Part shown: positions 35,037-43,605 of the stretch, in pieces | Position numbering within the stretch: position 1 is the first letter of the stretch | Layout: every line of letters starts with the position of its first letter | Assembly: GCF_009882985.1 (NCBI RefSeq) | Contig: NZ_WTUZ01000001.1 | Location: 286-55,028, forward strand | Direction: 5' to 3' | DNA from: Paenibacillus silvestris | Lineage (GTDB): Bacteria; Bacillota; Bacilli; Paenibacillales; NBRC-103111 | DNA: 54,743 nucleotides | Made by a program: the position numbers and the translations under genes | The notes under the pieces: generated by a model | Seen by the model: only the letters and a program-made list of their open reading frames with translations | The model's database searches: none | What the model was told of the DNA's origin: nothing

Positions 35037-37229
35037 TTGTCAAAAAAGTGGCAGGCAAGTTGGTTGACGGATCGTTCGTTTATGAATTTGCCAAAATCGA
35101 ATTTCTACCATAAAGAACTTGAAGATTTCGTCGTAGAACCACATCGAGTGGATTTACAACATCACCATTGGTATGCAAGAACCGTGTTTGTGCTCGATGA
35201 GAAGAGCATGGAGGAGAAGGAGATCTGGCTTGATCTGACCGCAGATGACTATTACAAGCTGTATATCAACGGTGAGTTCGTTGGGCAGGGCCCTGCTCAA
35301 AGTGATGCGAACCATTACTATTACAATCGTATTGATCTTCGTTCGCATTTGAGGATAGGGGATAATGTCATTGCCGTTCATGTCTACTATCAGGGGTTGT
35401 TGAATCGTGCTTATAACAGCGCCGACTACCGGCAAGGCTTGCTAGCAGAGCTGTGGGCTGGTGAGAATTTGCTGGTGAAAACAGATTGTACGTGGAAAGC
35501 GAAGCGGGTACATGATAACCAGCGCGGTGTGATTTTCGGCTACGATACACAATTCACCGAGCATTTGGACGCAAGGCAATCAGAAAGAGGTTGGACAGAA
35601 GTCGGTTACGATGATTCAGCTTGGCAGCAAGCAGAAACGGCGGAGACTATCGATTATACATTTGTTCTTCAGCCGACTCCACTTCTTGACGTCTATAGGA
35701 AGCAGCCATCACATGTAAGGCAGCTGGCACCTGGTCATTATTTGATCGATTTCGGTGGAGAACTGACAGGTCAATTCGTCATGACGGCACAGGGAAAAGC
35801 GGGAGAAGAAGTGCATATATTTTCCGGAGAAGAACTGATGCCGGGGGATCAAGCGGTACGCTACGAAATGCGCTGCAATTGCCTTTATCATGATCAGTGG
35901 ACATTATCCGGTGACAGTGATTCCTTCCAGACGTATGATTACAAAGCGTTCCGTTATGTCGAGGTGCAAGGGCCGGAGGAATCACTGCGCCCCTCATCCT
36001 TTCATGCGGTGGTAAGGCATTACCCTCTGGATGAACAAAGCTGTTTACTTCGCAGCTCGGATGAACGGATGAATCAAATTTTTGATATTTGTAAAAAAGG
36101 TGTCCAATACGGATCGCAGGAAAACTTCGTGGATTGTCCCAGCCGAGAGAAAGGTCAATATCTGGGTGACAATACGATTATTGGTCATTCGCATATGCTG
36201 CTCAGCGGCGATTTGCGGCTGTATCGCAAGGCTATCGAGCAATTCGGGCGCAGTTCTTTTGTCTGTGGAGGGCTCATGGCTGTTGTACCGGGGCACTTCA
36301 TGCAGGAAATAGCTGATTTTTCTTTGCAGTGGCCTATGCAAGTGATGACGTATTTCAATTACAGTGGAGATAAGGCCTTTCTTCAAGAGATGTACCCGTA
36401 TGCGGAAGGGCTGCTGCAGCATTTTGAGCAATTTGAGCGTGAAGATGGGATGCTGCAAGGCGTTACGGATAAATGGAATCTTGTCGATTGGCCGCAAGGG
36501 TTGCGGGATAACTATGATTTTGAACTAACCAAGCCTATAGGTCCTGGCTGCCATAATGTCATCAATGCCTTATATCTGGGTTGCGTGCATACCGTAAATG
36601 AGATGCGGGACTTGCTGGGGATTCATTATGAGAATCGTCTGCCCCAATTAAAGAAAAGCTTCTTGGAGGTTTTCTATGATGAGGAGAAAGCCTTATTTAA
36701 AGATTCGGAGAAAAGTAGGCATCACGCACTACATGCCAATGTACTCCCCCTGCTGTTTGGCATCGCTCCTGAGGAATCCGTCGTCGCTATCGTCGACATG
36801 ATCCGGACCAAACGGTTCGCATGCGGCGTTTATTTCTCCTACTTTGTTATGAAGGCACTTGCAGAGGTGGGAGAGTATGAGTTGATCTATGAGTTGCTTT
36901 CGTCAGATGATGAGCATTCTTGGGGGAATATGCTGAAAGAAGGAGCAACTACCTGCTTCGAGGCGTGGGGGAAGGAACAGAAATGGAATACCAGCCTATG
37001 CCATCCCTGGGCAAGTGGACCTATTCCTGTGCTAATTGAAGATATTATCGGACTTAAGCCTGCTAAGCCGGGGTGGCAAGAAATCACTTTTTGTCCACAA
37101 CTTCCGGCAACTTGGACGTCATTTTCTCTGCAGTTACGTGTTCCAACCGGAGAGATTGCGCTTAGTTACAACAACGGGGTGTGGACCGAAAGTTTTCCGC
37201 CCAATGTCACTGTCATAAGAGCGGAATAA
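35037..37229 (+). CDS. Glycoside hydrolase family 78-like alpha-L-rhamnosidase
   Basis: 730 aa. The N-terminal beta-sandwich has a DDYYKLYINGEFVGQGPAQSD signature; an (alpha/alpha)6 barrel starts near residue 340. The GH78 hallmark VDCPSREKGQYLGD (about 364-377) contains the conserved acidic residues. A C-terminal beta domain ends in the GEIALSYNNG segment. It releases alpha-linked L-rhamnose. There is no signal peptide, so it acts inside the cell. The start is TTG 35037 with GAGGAGAGG upstream. It is the second rhamnosidase family in the region beside GH106. Confidence 0.9.
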   Translation: MSKKWQASWLTDRSFMNLPKSNFYHKELEDFVVEPHRVDLQHHHWYARTVFVLDEKSMEEKEIWLDLTADDYYKLYINGEFVGQGPAQSDANHYYYNRIDLRSHLRIGDNVIAVHVYYQGLLNRAYNSADYRQGLLAELWAGENLLVKTDCTWKAKRVHDNQRGVIFGYDTQFTEHLDARQSERGWTEVGYDDSAWQQAETAETIDYTFVLQPTPLLDVYRKQPSHVRQLAPGHYLIDFGGELTGQFVMTAQGKAGEEVHIFSGEELMPGDQAVRYEMRCNCLYHDQWTLSGDSDSFQTYDYKAFRYVEVQGPEESLRPSSFHAVVRHYPLDEQSCLLRSSDERMNQIFDICKKGVQYGSQENFVDCPSREKGQYLGDNTIIGHSHMLLSGDLRLYRKAIEQFGRSSFVCGGLMAVVPGHFMQEIADFSLQWPMQVMTYFNYSGDKAFLQEMYPYAEGLLQHFEQFEREDGMLQGVTDKWNLVDWPQGLRDNYDFELTKPIGPGCHNVINALYLGCVHTVNEMRDLLGIHYENRLPQLKKSFLEVFYDEEKALFKDSEKSRHHALHANVLPLLFGIAPEESVVAIVDMIRTKRFACGVYFSYFVMKALAEVGEYELIYELLSSDDEHSWGNMLKEGATTCFEAWGKEQKWNTSLCHPWASGPIPVLIEDIIGLKPAKPGWQEITFCPQLPATWTSFSLQLRVPTGEIALSYNNGVWTESFPPNVTVIRAE

Positions 37230-37230
37230 G

Positions 37231-37302
37231 GGACAAACCGGAAAAACCGGACAAACACAACAAACGCAACAAACACGACAAACCGAACATATCAGATAAA
37301 CT
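37231..37302. repeat. Degenerate 9-nt tandem repeat
   Basis: Directly after the GH78 stop, eight units in strict 9-nt register: GGACAAACC, GGAAAAACC, GGACAAACA, CAACAAACG, CAACAAACA, CGACAAACC, then degenerate GAACATATC and AGATAAACT. It separates GH78 from the next AraC gene. Confidence 0.7.
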
Positions 37303-37328
37303 GGACACATGTAGAGGGGGCTAAGCTT

Positions 37329-38213
37329 TTGGTAAATCATACGAATGACCGCTTTCTAGAAAGCGATGCATTTCCATTCTATGCGGCCCCCTACGAACTT
37401 ATCGCAGGAAGGTACGTAGCTCCGCACAGCCATGAATTCGTGGAATTCGTCTATATTGTTGAAGGTAGTGGCATGCACACCTATAAAGGCATTGAACACA
37501 AGCTTCACACAGGTGATGCGTTCGTCATTGAACCCGGTACGGAGCATGCTTACAGAGTAGGGGAGAGTGAACAGCTTCTTGTCTATAACGTCTTGTTCCA
37601 TCCGTCCTTGATTTTCCATGAGTTGGAAAGGCTGCAGGAAGACTCCTCATTTTTCGATTTTTATTATGTCGTTCCCTTTATGCGTCAATCGGTCAAAGAT
37701 CAGCCCTCGTTGTGGCTGTCCCCTGTCGAGCAGAGCGAATTGAAGCTACTGCTGGACGAAATTGTTCGGGAATTTACGGTAAAAGACCATGGGTATCGTT
37801 CGATGATCCGATCCAAGCTGGTGGAATGTTTCGTTTTTTTAAGCCGCTGCAACCGAAAGAACAATGACAGCGTGAGGCTTGCCAGTACATCAGAAAAGCA
37901 GGCGATAGAACAAATCGCCCGCTTCATTGAACGTCATCTGGATAAGCAGCTTAAGCTAGCCGAGGTTAGCCGTCTGTGCGGCATGAGTGTGTCTACCTTC
38001 AAGGCCAAGTTTAAAGCGAACACAGGACGTACGTTTTTGGAATACCGCAATGACATGCGAATCATGGCCGCCAAACGACTCTTGGTACAGACAGAGCTCA
38101 AAATGATAGATATTGCCCAAGAGGTCGGCTTTGAGGACATTAGCTTATTCAATCGTACATTTCGACAGTGGACGGGTATGTCTCCCCGCCAGTATCGAAA
38201 GGATCATCTTTGA
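37329..38213 (+). CDS. AraC-family regulator with cupin sensor
   Basis: 294 aa. Cupin at about residues 15-95 (HSHEFVEFVYIVEGSGMH, GDAFVIEPGTEHAY). HTH pair at about 195-292 with LAEVSRLCGMSVSTFKAKFK and DIAQEVGFEDISLFNRTFR. It resembles rhamnose-responsive RhaS/RhaR-type regulators in layout, which fits the neighbouring rhamnosidase, but the ligand is inferred. TTG start after GAGGGGG. Its 3' end overlaps the convergent PhyH gene by 10 bp. Confidence 0.9.
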   Translation: MVNHTNDRFLESDAFPFYAAPYELIAGRYVAPHSHEFVEFVYIVEGSGMHTYKGIEHKLHTGDAFVIEPGTEHAYRVGESEQLLVYNVLFHPSLIFHELERLQEDSSFFDFYYVVPFMRQSVKDQPSLWLSPVEQSELKLLLDEIVREFTVKDHGYRSMIRSKLVECFVFLSRCNRKNNDSVRLASTSEKQAIEQIARFIERHLDKQLKLAEVSRLCGMSVSTFKAKFKANTGRTFLEYRNDMRIMAAKRLLVQTELKMIDIAQEVGFEDISLFNRTFRQWTGMSPRQYRKDHL

Positions 38214-39025
38214 GCAGGGACTTTGGCTAGCAGCGGGAACATCGGCCCGCGCAGCGGTTCCTCTGGTGTACAGGACTGTCCATCCGAAACCATGTGAGGT
38301 TTCCCGTTAAACGTTGTTCCGTCCGGCATATAGATGATTGCGTATGCGCGTCTAGGTTTATCAGTTTTATTCGCATGCGCATAATGAAAAGTAAGACCGT
38401 CATGAAATGTGCAGCTGCCTGCTTTCAAAGGTACCCTTACCGGCTTACGGTCAGCTAATTCGGTTCCTTGAACAAAGTCGAAAATATTAACGGGATCATG
38501 CAACGAGATGTTCGTTAGCTTCCCAACCTTATGAGACTTCGGTACAAACATCATACAACCGTTATTCTCATCCACATCATCTAGCGCAATCCAGATGCTC
38601 ATGCAGCCATCCTCATTCATCGGCCACTTCGGAGAGTCTTGGTGCCATGGCGTGGCATTCGTGTCACCGGGCATTTTCCATAACGCATGATCGTGGAAAA
38701 AACGAATCCCTTTGGCACCTGTCAGACGCAGGGCGATTTCCGCAAATCGCGGGTGAAAGGCGAAGGTCGCCATGCCCCCGTGATCTCGCCAGGTGTTCAC
38801 CTTCTGATTAAGTACTCTGGCGTAGGCTGCGTTGTCTTTGCCCGTTTTCACCGATAAGCCTTCCTTCGCACTCATCGACTCCTCCATATATTCGCGTAAT
38901 GTCGCAAGCTCATCCTCATCCAGCAAATCATTGACTTGAACAAATCCGTTTTCTCGATAAAATTCAATGTGTTCCTGACTAATTAGGCGGTCTGCCGAGT
39001 GTTGGCCGAGTAGCTGTTCATGCAT
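38204..39025 (-). CDS. Phytanoyl-CoA dioxygenase (PhyH) family oxygenase
   Basis: 273 aa. HxD in PWHQDSPKWP (about residue 129), distal His in FHDGLTFHYAHANK, then DKPRRAYAIIYMP for 2-oxoglutarate contact. GGAAAGGA stands before the ATG on the minus strand. It is the third PhyH gene in the window and is convergent with the cupin-AraC gene. Substrate unknown. Confidence 0.88.
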   Translation of the reverse strand: MHEQLLGQHSADRLISQEHIEFYRENGFVQVNDLLDEDELATLREYMEESMSAKEGLSVKTGKDNAAYARVLNQKVNTWRDHGGMATFAFHPRFAEIALRLTGAKGIRFFHDHALWKMPGDTNATPWHQDSPKWPMNEDGCMSIWIALDDVDENNGCMMFVPKSHKVGKLTNISLHDPVNIFDFVQGTELADRKPVRVPLKAGSCTFHDGLTFHYAHANKTDKPRRAYAIIYMPDGTTFNGKPHMVSDGQSCTPEEPLRGPMFPLLAKVPAQR

Positions 39026-39371
39026 GGCGATCGTCCTTTCCGTATGGGTTTGGCGATTCCTTTAAGATAAGTATAGAAGCAATTCTTGGTAGGAACTAGG
39101 AGGATTCGCCGATGTTTCAGGCAGATTGGCTGAGAGTAGGCTGCTTTCTTGTAGACTTTGACCGTTTGTTTAATAAGTAAAGATAGGAATGTTCTGTGAG
39201 TTTGTACCCATGTACTTACCTGTTTTTTAAAATGTCGATTTTTGTAATTTTATGTTTGCAGATTGGCATTGTCGGATAGTTCAGTAGTTCAATAGACCCC
39301 CGTCTAGTACGGGTTGAAGCTGCTGATAATGTTTGCAAAATAAAGGTAATATTTGTTTACAATTTCATAAT

Positions 39372-39441
39372 TTGACGAGTTTCGACCAAGAGAAATATGA
39401 TTTATGTATACTATTTTTTCCAATACGCTGACTTCAAGCGT
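39372..39441 (+). promoter_or_regulatory. Candidate promoter and operator of the biosynthetic cluster regulator
   Basis: TTGACG (39372-39377), 18-bp spacer, TATGAT (39396-39401); a second -10-like TATACT lies at 39407. Downstream is an inverted repeat, ACGCT (39425) and AGCGT (39437), around a 7-base spacer. The rest of the 39026-39473 gap is AT-rich, with a small CCCGT/ACGGG hairpin (39299-39313) and no gene. Confidence 0.5.
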
Positions 39442-39473
39442 GCACACCATATCGGATAAAAAGGGGGAAATTC

Positions 39474-40310
39474 GTGTTTAATCTCTTTCGGTTTACCAAA
39501 TCTGATTCCACTAGAAATTGGTTTCGACTTAACGATCTAGAGGAAAGTACGGTAATAAGTTGGAATCAGTTATTTCGGACGGGCAACAAAAAGGATGATT
39601 CGACTAGATTTACTTACCATTTATCAGGAAAAAAATTGCGCGAAAAGTTGGAAATAAATAAGAACTTGCTTTTACGCATCAGGAAAGAGCATCGGGAGAA
39701 TATCGCCTCTGTCTTGATTAAACCGCACTTATTCGCCTTGATAGATACCGACGGAATTTTAATTGATATATGTGGTGATAAGGGAATTACGAAATCTTTA
39801 AAAAAGTATAAGGTCATTGGTGTTTCATTGAGTATGAAGCATGCAGGGATCAATCCCTATTCGGTATCCAAAGAATTGAATGCAACCTCGGTCATTGTAG
39901 GGAAAGAAAATACATTAAAGCTTTTCCATCAATTCACGGCAATCTGTACGCCATTGAGAGTAGCCGACGAGGTCATAGCGTACATCGGCCTTGTTATTCA
40001 AATTGATGATGATATCGACTTTGCCGTGGCACTTCTGGAACAATATGCCAAGACGCTTCAGGATAAGCAAGTTGATGTATCGGAGGATAAGCTGATCAGA
40101 TTAAATCGGCTTTTTGAGGAATATTCCTTAACGAAGAGAGAGCGAGAGGTGGCGATATTATGGCTGCAGAATCAACCCACTTCTCTTATTTCTTTTTCCT
40201 TGTGTATTACGGAGGGTACGGTATGGAACATGATTAAAAAGATTTATAGAAAAACCAATGTAAGGGGGAAAGTTGAGCTTGTTACCAAGTTTCTAGTGAA
40301 TCAAAATTAG
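39474..40310 (+). CDS. LuxR-HTH regulator with AcoR-like N-terminal sensor domain
   Basis: 278 aa. Residues about 25-190 resemble the GAF-like sensor of AcoR/DhaR sigma-54 activators (SWNQL entry, ALIDTDGILIDICGD, VIGVSLS, VGKENTLKLFHQF, CTPLRVADEVIAYIGL). Instead of the AAA+ domain it carries a C-terminal LuxR/GerE HTH (LTKREREVAILWL, about 220-270). GTG start after AAGGGGG. It lies at the head of the polyketide/NRPS cluster and is its likely pathway regulator. Confidence 0.8.
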   Translation: MFNLFRFTKSDSTRNWFRLNDLEESTVISWNQLFRTGNKKDDSTRFTYHLSGKKLREKLEINKNLLLRIRKEHRENIASVLIKPHLFALIDTDGILIDICGDKGITKSLKKYKVIGVSLSMKHAGINPYSVSKELNATSVIVGKENTLKLFHQFTAICTPLRVADEVIAYIGLVIQIDDDIDFAVALLEQYAKTLQDKQVDVSEDKLIRLNRLFEEYSLTKREREVAILWLQNQPTSLISFSLCITEGTVWNMIKKIYRKTNVRGKVELVTKFLVNQN

Positions 40311-40406
40311 GTACCATTTGGGATATATATATTAAAAAGAATATCGTTTATGCTGAAATTAAGAGTTTTGCAGAAAAACGCAAAAAATGTTGGTAGGAGA
40401 AGATCT

Positions 40407-41057
40407 ATGTTAAATAGGATATTCAAAGATGTCCAAGCGGTGCTTGAAAGAGATCCTGCTGCAAGTAATGCTATAGAGGTAATCCTTTGCTATCCTGGTT
40501 TTCATGCCATATTTCTTCATCGTATTTCACATCGTTTATACAAAAAGGGATTTGTGCTGCTAGCAAGATTACTGGCCAATGCGAATCGCTTCTACACGGA
40601 TATTGATATTCATCCAGCGGCCAATATTGGACAAGGCATTTTCATGGATCACGGAATGGGTATTGTCATTGGAGAAACCGTTGAAATTGGCGATTACGTA
40701 ACGATTTATCAAGGTGTCACTTTAGGGGGGACTGGCAAAGAGACAGGGAAAAGACATCCGACGATCGGCAATCATGTCATGATTAGCTCGGGAGCGAAGA
40801 TTTTGGGACCCTTTTATGTGGGGGATCATTCCAAGATTGGGGCTGGAGCTGTTGTATTAAAAGAAGTTCCACCGCATTGCACCGTTGTCGGTATTCCTGG
40901 CAGAATTGTTAGAAATCATAGTCAACTGCCTACAGATGCGCTTCACATTAGTCAGTTGCCCGATTCCCAACATCAGAACCATTTGATGCAAAAAATCGCT
41001 CTTCTTGAGAAAAGAGTGGAAGAATTAGAGAAAGAGAAAATGTTCCAATATCGATAG
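40407..41057 (+). CDS. cysE: Serine O-acetyltransferase
   Basis: 216 aa. Left-handed beta-helix hexapeptide repeats with the family block FMDHGMGIVIGETVEIGDYV and QGVTLGGTGKETGKRHP (catalytic His/Asp region), then GAKILGPFYVGDHSKIGAGA. It makes O-acetylserine from serine and acetyl-CoA, the precursor of cysteine and of some diaminopropionate pathways. A charged coiled-coil tail follows the helix (about 185-216). The start at 40407 follows GTAGGAGAAG. As the first enzyme of the biosynthetic operon it may supply the cysteine-like building block of the NRPS. Confidence 0.9.
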   Translation: MLNRIFKDVQAVLERDPAASNAIEVILCYPGFHAIFLHRISHRLYKKGFVLLARLLANANRFYTDIDIHPAANIGQGIFMDHGMGIVIGETVEIGDYVTIYQGVTLGGTGKETGKRHPTIGNHVMISSGAKILGPFYVGDHSKIGAGAVVLKEVPPHCTVVGIPGRIVRNHSQLPTDALHISQLPDSQHQNHLMQKIALLEKRVEELEKEKMFQYR

Positions 41058-41080
41058 TTTGGGGAAGGGATCACAGGACA

Positions 41081-42529
41081 ATGCAGGATATACTGATCGT
41101 TGGTTCAGGCCTAGGCGGATTGGTTTCAGCAGCTTTTTTAGCAAAAAAGGGGTTTCAGGTTACTGTCTTGGAAAAGCACTATATTCATGGGGGATACGCA
41201 TCATCCTTCCGCAGACGCAACTGGGAGTTTGATGTTTCCTTACATTGTTTAAGCGGACTGGGAGAGGGCGGTAGAATAAACAGCATTTTTAAGGAAATCG
41301 GACTTTTTGACAGAGTTGAGTTTTCTCGGGCTGACCCGTTGTACCGGGCTGTTTTCCCCAACAGCGATATTGTCGTTACGGGGGATTATAACGAATACAG
41401 AAACGAATTAATTCGCCGGTTTCCAAGTGAGCAACAAGGGATTGAAGCTTTATTCGAGCTTTTTATCAAGATTAGCAATGAAAACATGGCGAGTTACAAG
41501 GGTATTCCAGTGGTCACGATTACTTATAAGGATTATACGTTGCAGCAAGTGTACGATCGTTTTAACTTATCACCCCCTTTGCAAGCTGTGTTATCACAAT
41601 TCTGGTGTTATTTGGGGCTGCCGCCGAATCGCCTGTCTGCCCTGTATTTTATTTTTACCTGGATTGATTACCATGTGTTTGGCGGATATTATCCGAAAGG
41701 CAAGTCACAGCAGCTTTCCAACGCTTTTAAAGCAATCATAGAAGAAAATAAAGGCAAGGTCGTTACTCGTGAAGAAGTCCAGCATATTTATGTGAAAGAA
41801 AATGAAGCCTACGGCGTACAAACGAAAAAGGGCAATACCTACTTGAGTGACAAAGTAATCTCTAATATAAACCCGCAGCAAACACTGAATATGTTGTCAG
41901 GGAACATGGAACTTCCGCAGGTGTATGAGGAGAAAGTGAAGAATTTGGAGCCTTCGTACTCTTGCGCGCAAGCTTACATTATTGCTGATGTGGATTTTGC
42001 TGAGGTGTATGGGGAAGTTTGTCACGAAATATTTGTGAACTACTCCTATGACCAGAATCGGATTGATGGGGATATTAAGGAAGGCAATTACGATCAACTT
42101 CCTTTTTGCATCACGATCTATGAGAACATCATCCCTGAGTATCAGAATAAAAAGGTTTCGACCTTGACGATGATGCAGCTATGCAGCTCAGAGGATTGGA
42201 TTCATCTAAGCGAAGAAGATTATCGGAGCAAGAAAGCGGAATTAATGCAGCTGTATTTGAACAAGCTAGAGGCTTTATATCCGGGGATCAAGGAGAAGAT
42301 ATTGCATATGGAACTGGCAACCCCCAGAACCATTATGCGGTATACGAACCATCCGAATGGCGCGATTTATGGTTCAGCTCAAATTGTTGGACAAGCCGTA
42401 CAAAATAGTCTCCCGCATCTCACGCCAATCAAAAATTTATTCCTGGTGGGAGCATGGACTAGGCCTGGTTCCGGCTACAGCGGAGTGATTTCAAGCGGAT
42501 ACAACTTATCGAAATTGATCAATCAGTAA
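41081..42529 (+). CDS. FAD-dependent oxidoreductase, carotenoid isomerase/RetSat-like (CrtI superfamily)
   Basis: 482 aa. N-terminal dinucleotide motif ILIVGSGLGGLVSAAFLAKK and a GGYASSFRRRNWEFDVSLHC block. The C-terminal flavin motif is LVGAWTRPGSGYSGVISSGY. It groups by eye with phytoene desaturase, CrtISO and all-trans-retinol saturase, enzymes that desaturate, isomerise or saturate conjugated polyenes. Beside a KS/KR/DH set, it could isomerise or oxidise a polyenoyl chain. It starts 23 bp after cysE. Confidence 0.85.
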   Translation: MQDILIVGSGLGGLVSAAFLAKKGFQVTVLEKHYIHGGYASSFRRRNWEFDVSLHCLSGLGEGGRINSIFKEIGLFDRVEFSRADPLYRAVFPNSDIVVTGDYNEYRNELIRRFPSEQQGIEALFELFIKISNENMASYKGIPVVTITYKDYTLQQVYDRFNLSPPLQAVLSQFWCYLGLPPNRLSALYFIFTWIDYHVFGGYYPKGKSQQLSNAFKAIIEENKGKVVTREEVQHIYVKENEAYGVQTKKGNTYLSDKVISNINPQQTLNMLSGNMELPQVYEEKVKNLEPSYSCAQAYIIADVDFAEVYGEVCHEIFVNYSYDQNRIDGDIKEGNYDQLPFCITIYENIIPEYQNKKVSTLTMMQLCSSEDWIHLSEEDYRSKKAELMQLYLNKLEALYPGIKEKILHMELATPRTIMRYTNHPNGAIYGSAQIVGQAVQNSLPHLTPIKNLFLVGAWTRPGSGYSGVISSGYNLSKLINQ

Positions 42530-42565
42530 GAAGCAAGTATCGCCTAAAGGATGTGACGGTTCCGT

Positions 42566-43306
42566 TTGCTAAAAGATAAAACATATCTCGTAACGGGTGG
42601 CTCAAGAGGAATAGGACGAGCTGCAGTGATGGCGTTATGGCAAGCAGGAGCTAATGTGGCTTTTACTTACCGCAACAATCATGACGCAGCTGAGGAATTA
42701 TGTGCTCAAGCGCAAGGTGCTGAGAATAAGCTTCTTGCGATTCAGGCCAATGCGGAAGAGCTTGATAAGGCCAAAGAAACCGTCGCACAGGTAAAGCAAG
42801 CCTTTGGTACGCTGGATGGGATTGTCATTAATGCGGGGATTACACGTGACAAGCCGTTGTTCATGATGGACGAGACAGAATGGGATGATATCATGAACAC
42901 CAATTTGAAAGGAACGTATAACTACGCGAAGGCTGTCGTTTATGATTTCATGAAGCAGCGCTCAGGAAGAATCATATGCGTCTCATCGATCAGTGGCCTT
43001 ATGGGAGTAGCGGGACAAACGAATTATTCAGCAGCCAAGTCGGCTCAAATCGGATTCGTCCGTTCCTTATCTAAGGAAATAAGCAAATTTGGCATTACGG
43101 TTAATGCGGTTGCCCCCGGCTTCATTGAAACAGATATGTGGAGAGATATGGATGAAAAGGAGCGGGATCGTGCTGTTAAACAAATTCCCGCTGGCCGTAT
43201 CGGATCTGCCGAAGAAGTTTCACATGCAATTTGTTTCTTAATGTCGCCACAATCCAGTTATATAACGGGGAATGTTCTTGTTGTTGATGGCGGTTTGAGT
43301 TCTTAA
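42566..43306 (+). CDS. FabG-like 3-oxoacyl-ACP reductase (ketoreductase)
   Basis: 246-aa short-chain dehydrogenase. NADP(H) motif TGGSRGIG, NAGITR, catalytic Ser in VSSISG, YSAAK catalytic Tyr/Lys, and C-terminal ITGNVLVVDGG as in FabG. It likely reduces the beta-keto group of the ACP-bound chain made by the ketosynthase pair. TTG start about nine bases after AAAGGATGTGA. Confidence 0.92.
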   Translation: MLKDKTYLVTGGSRGIGRAAVMALWQAGANVAFTYRNNHDAAEELCAQAQGAENKLLAIQANAEELDKAKETVAQVKQAFGTLDGIVINAGITRDKPLFMMDETEWDDIMNTNLKGTYNYAKAVVYDFMKQRSGRIICVSSISGLMGVAGQTNYSAAKSAQIGFVRSLSKEISKFGITVNAVAPGFIETDMWRDMDEKERDRAVKQIPAGRIGSAEEVSHAICFLMSPQSSYITGNVLVVDGGLSS

Positions 43307-43341
43307 CTCGTATAAATCCTAAAAAAATGGAGTGATTTGTG

Positions 43342-43596
43342 ATGACAGAAGAACAAGTAAAAGAAAAATTGCGCGCTATTATTTCGGAAGCTATTGAAAT
43401 TGACGAGTTTGACGATAATGACGAATTTATCCGTGATCTTGGCGTCGATTCCATGATGACAATCGAAATTGTTTCCAGAATCGAGAAGGCTTTTAAAGTT
43501 ACGATCCCCGAAAATTCGCTTTCTGAATTTAGAGATTTGCAGCATACATCGCGAGCAATGAGCATCATCTTGAAACAACATGAATTAGTTAAATAG
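43342..43596 (+). CDS. Acyl carrier protein
   Basis: 84 aa, acidic. The phosphopantetheine site is Ser37 in LGVDSMMTIEIV. Helix II is less hydrophobic than in primary-metabolism AcpP, as expected of a pathway-specific ACP. The ATG follows GGAGTGA; GTG 43339 is less well placed. It lies between the reductase and the ketosynthase pair and is the likely carrier for chain building. Confidence 0.93.
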   Translation: MTEEQVKEKLRAIISEAIEIDEFDDNDEFIRDLGVDSMMTIEIVSRIEKAFKVTIPENSLSEFRDLQHTSRAMSIILKQHELVK

Positions 43597-43605
43597 GTTG
43601 AAGAT

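Noticed and set aside
37134..37340. Cys/Val-rich minus-strand ORF of 68 codons
   Set aside because: It is a by-product of the 9-nt tandem repeat and overlaps the end of GH78; no SD.
39280..39330. tRNA-like stretch with GTTCAATAG and a CCCGT/ACGGG hairpin
   Set aside because: No cloverleaf can be drawn: acceptor and D arms do not pair.
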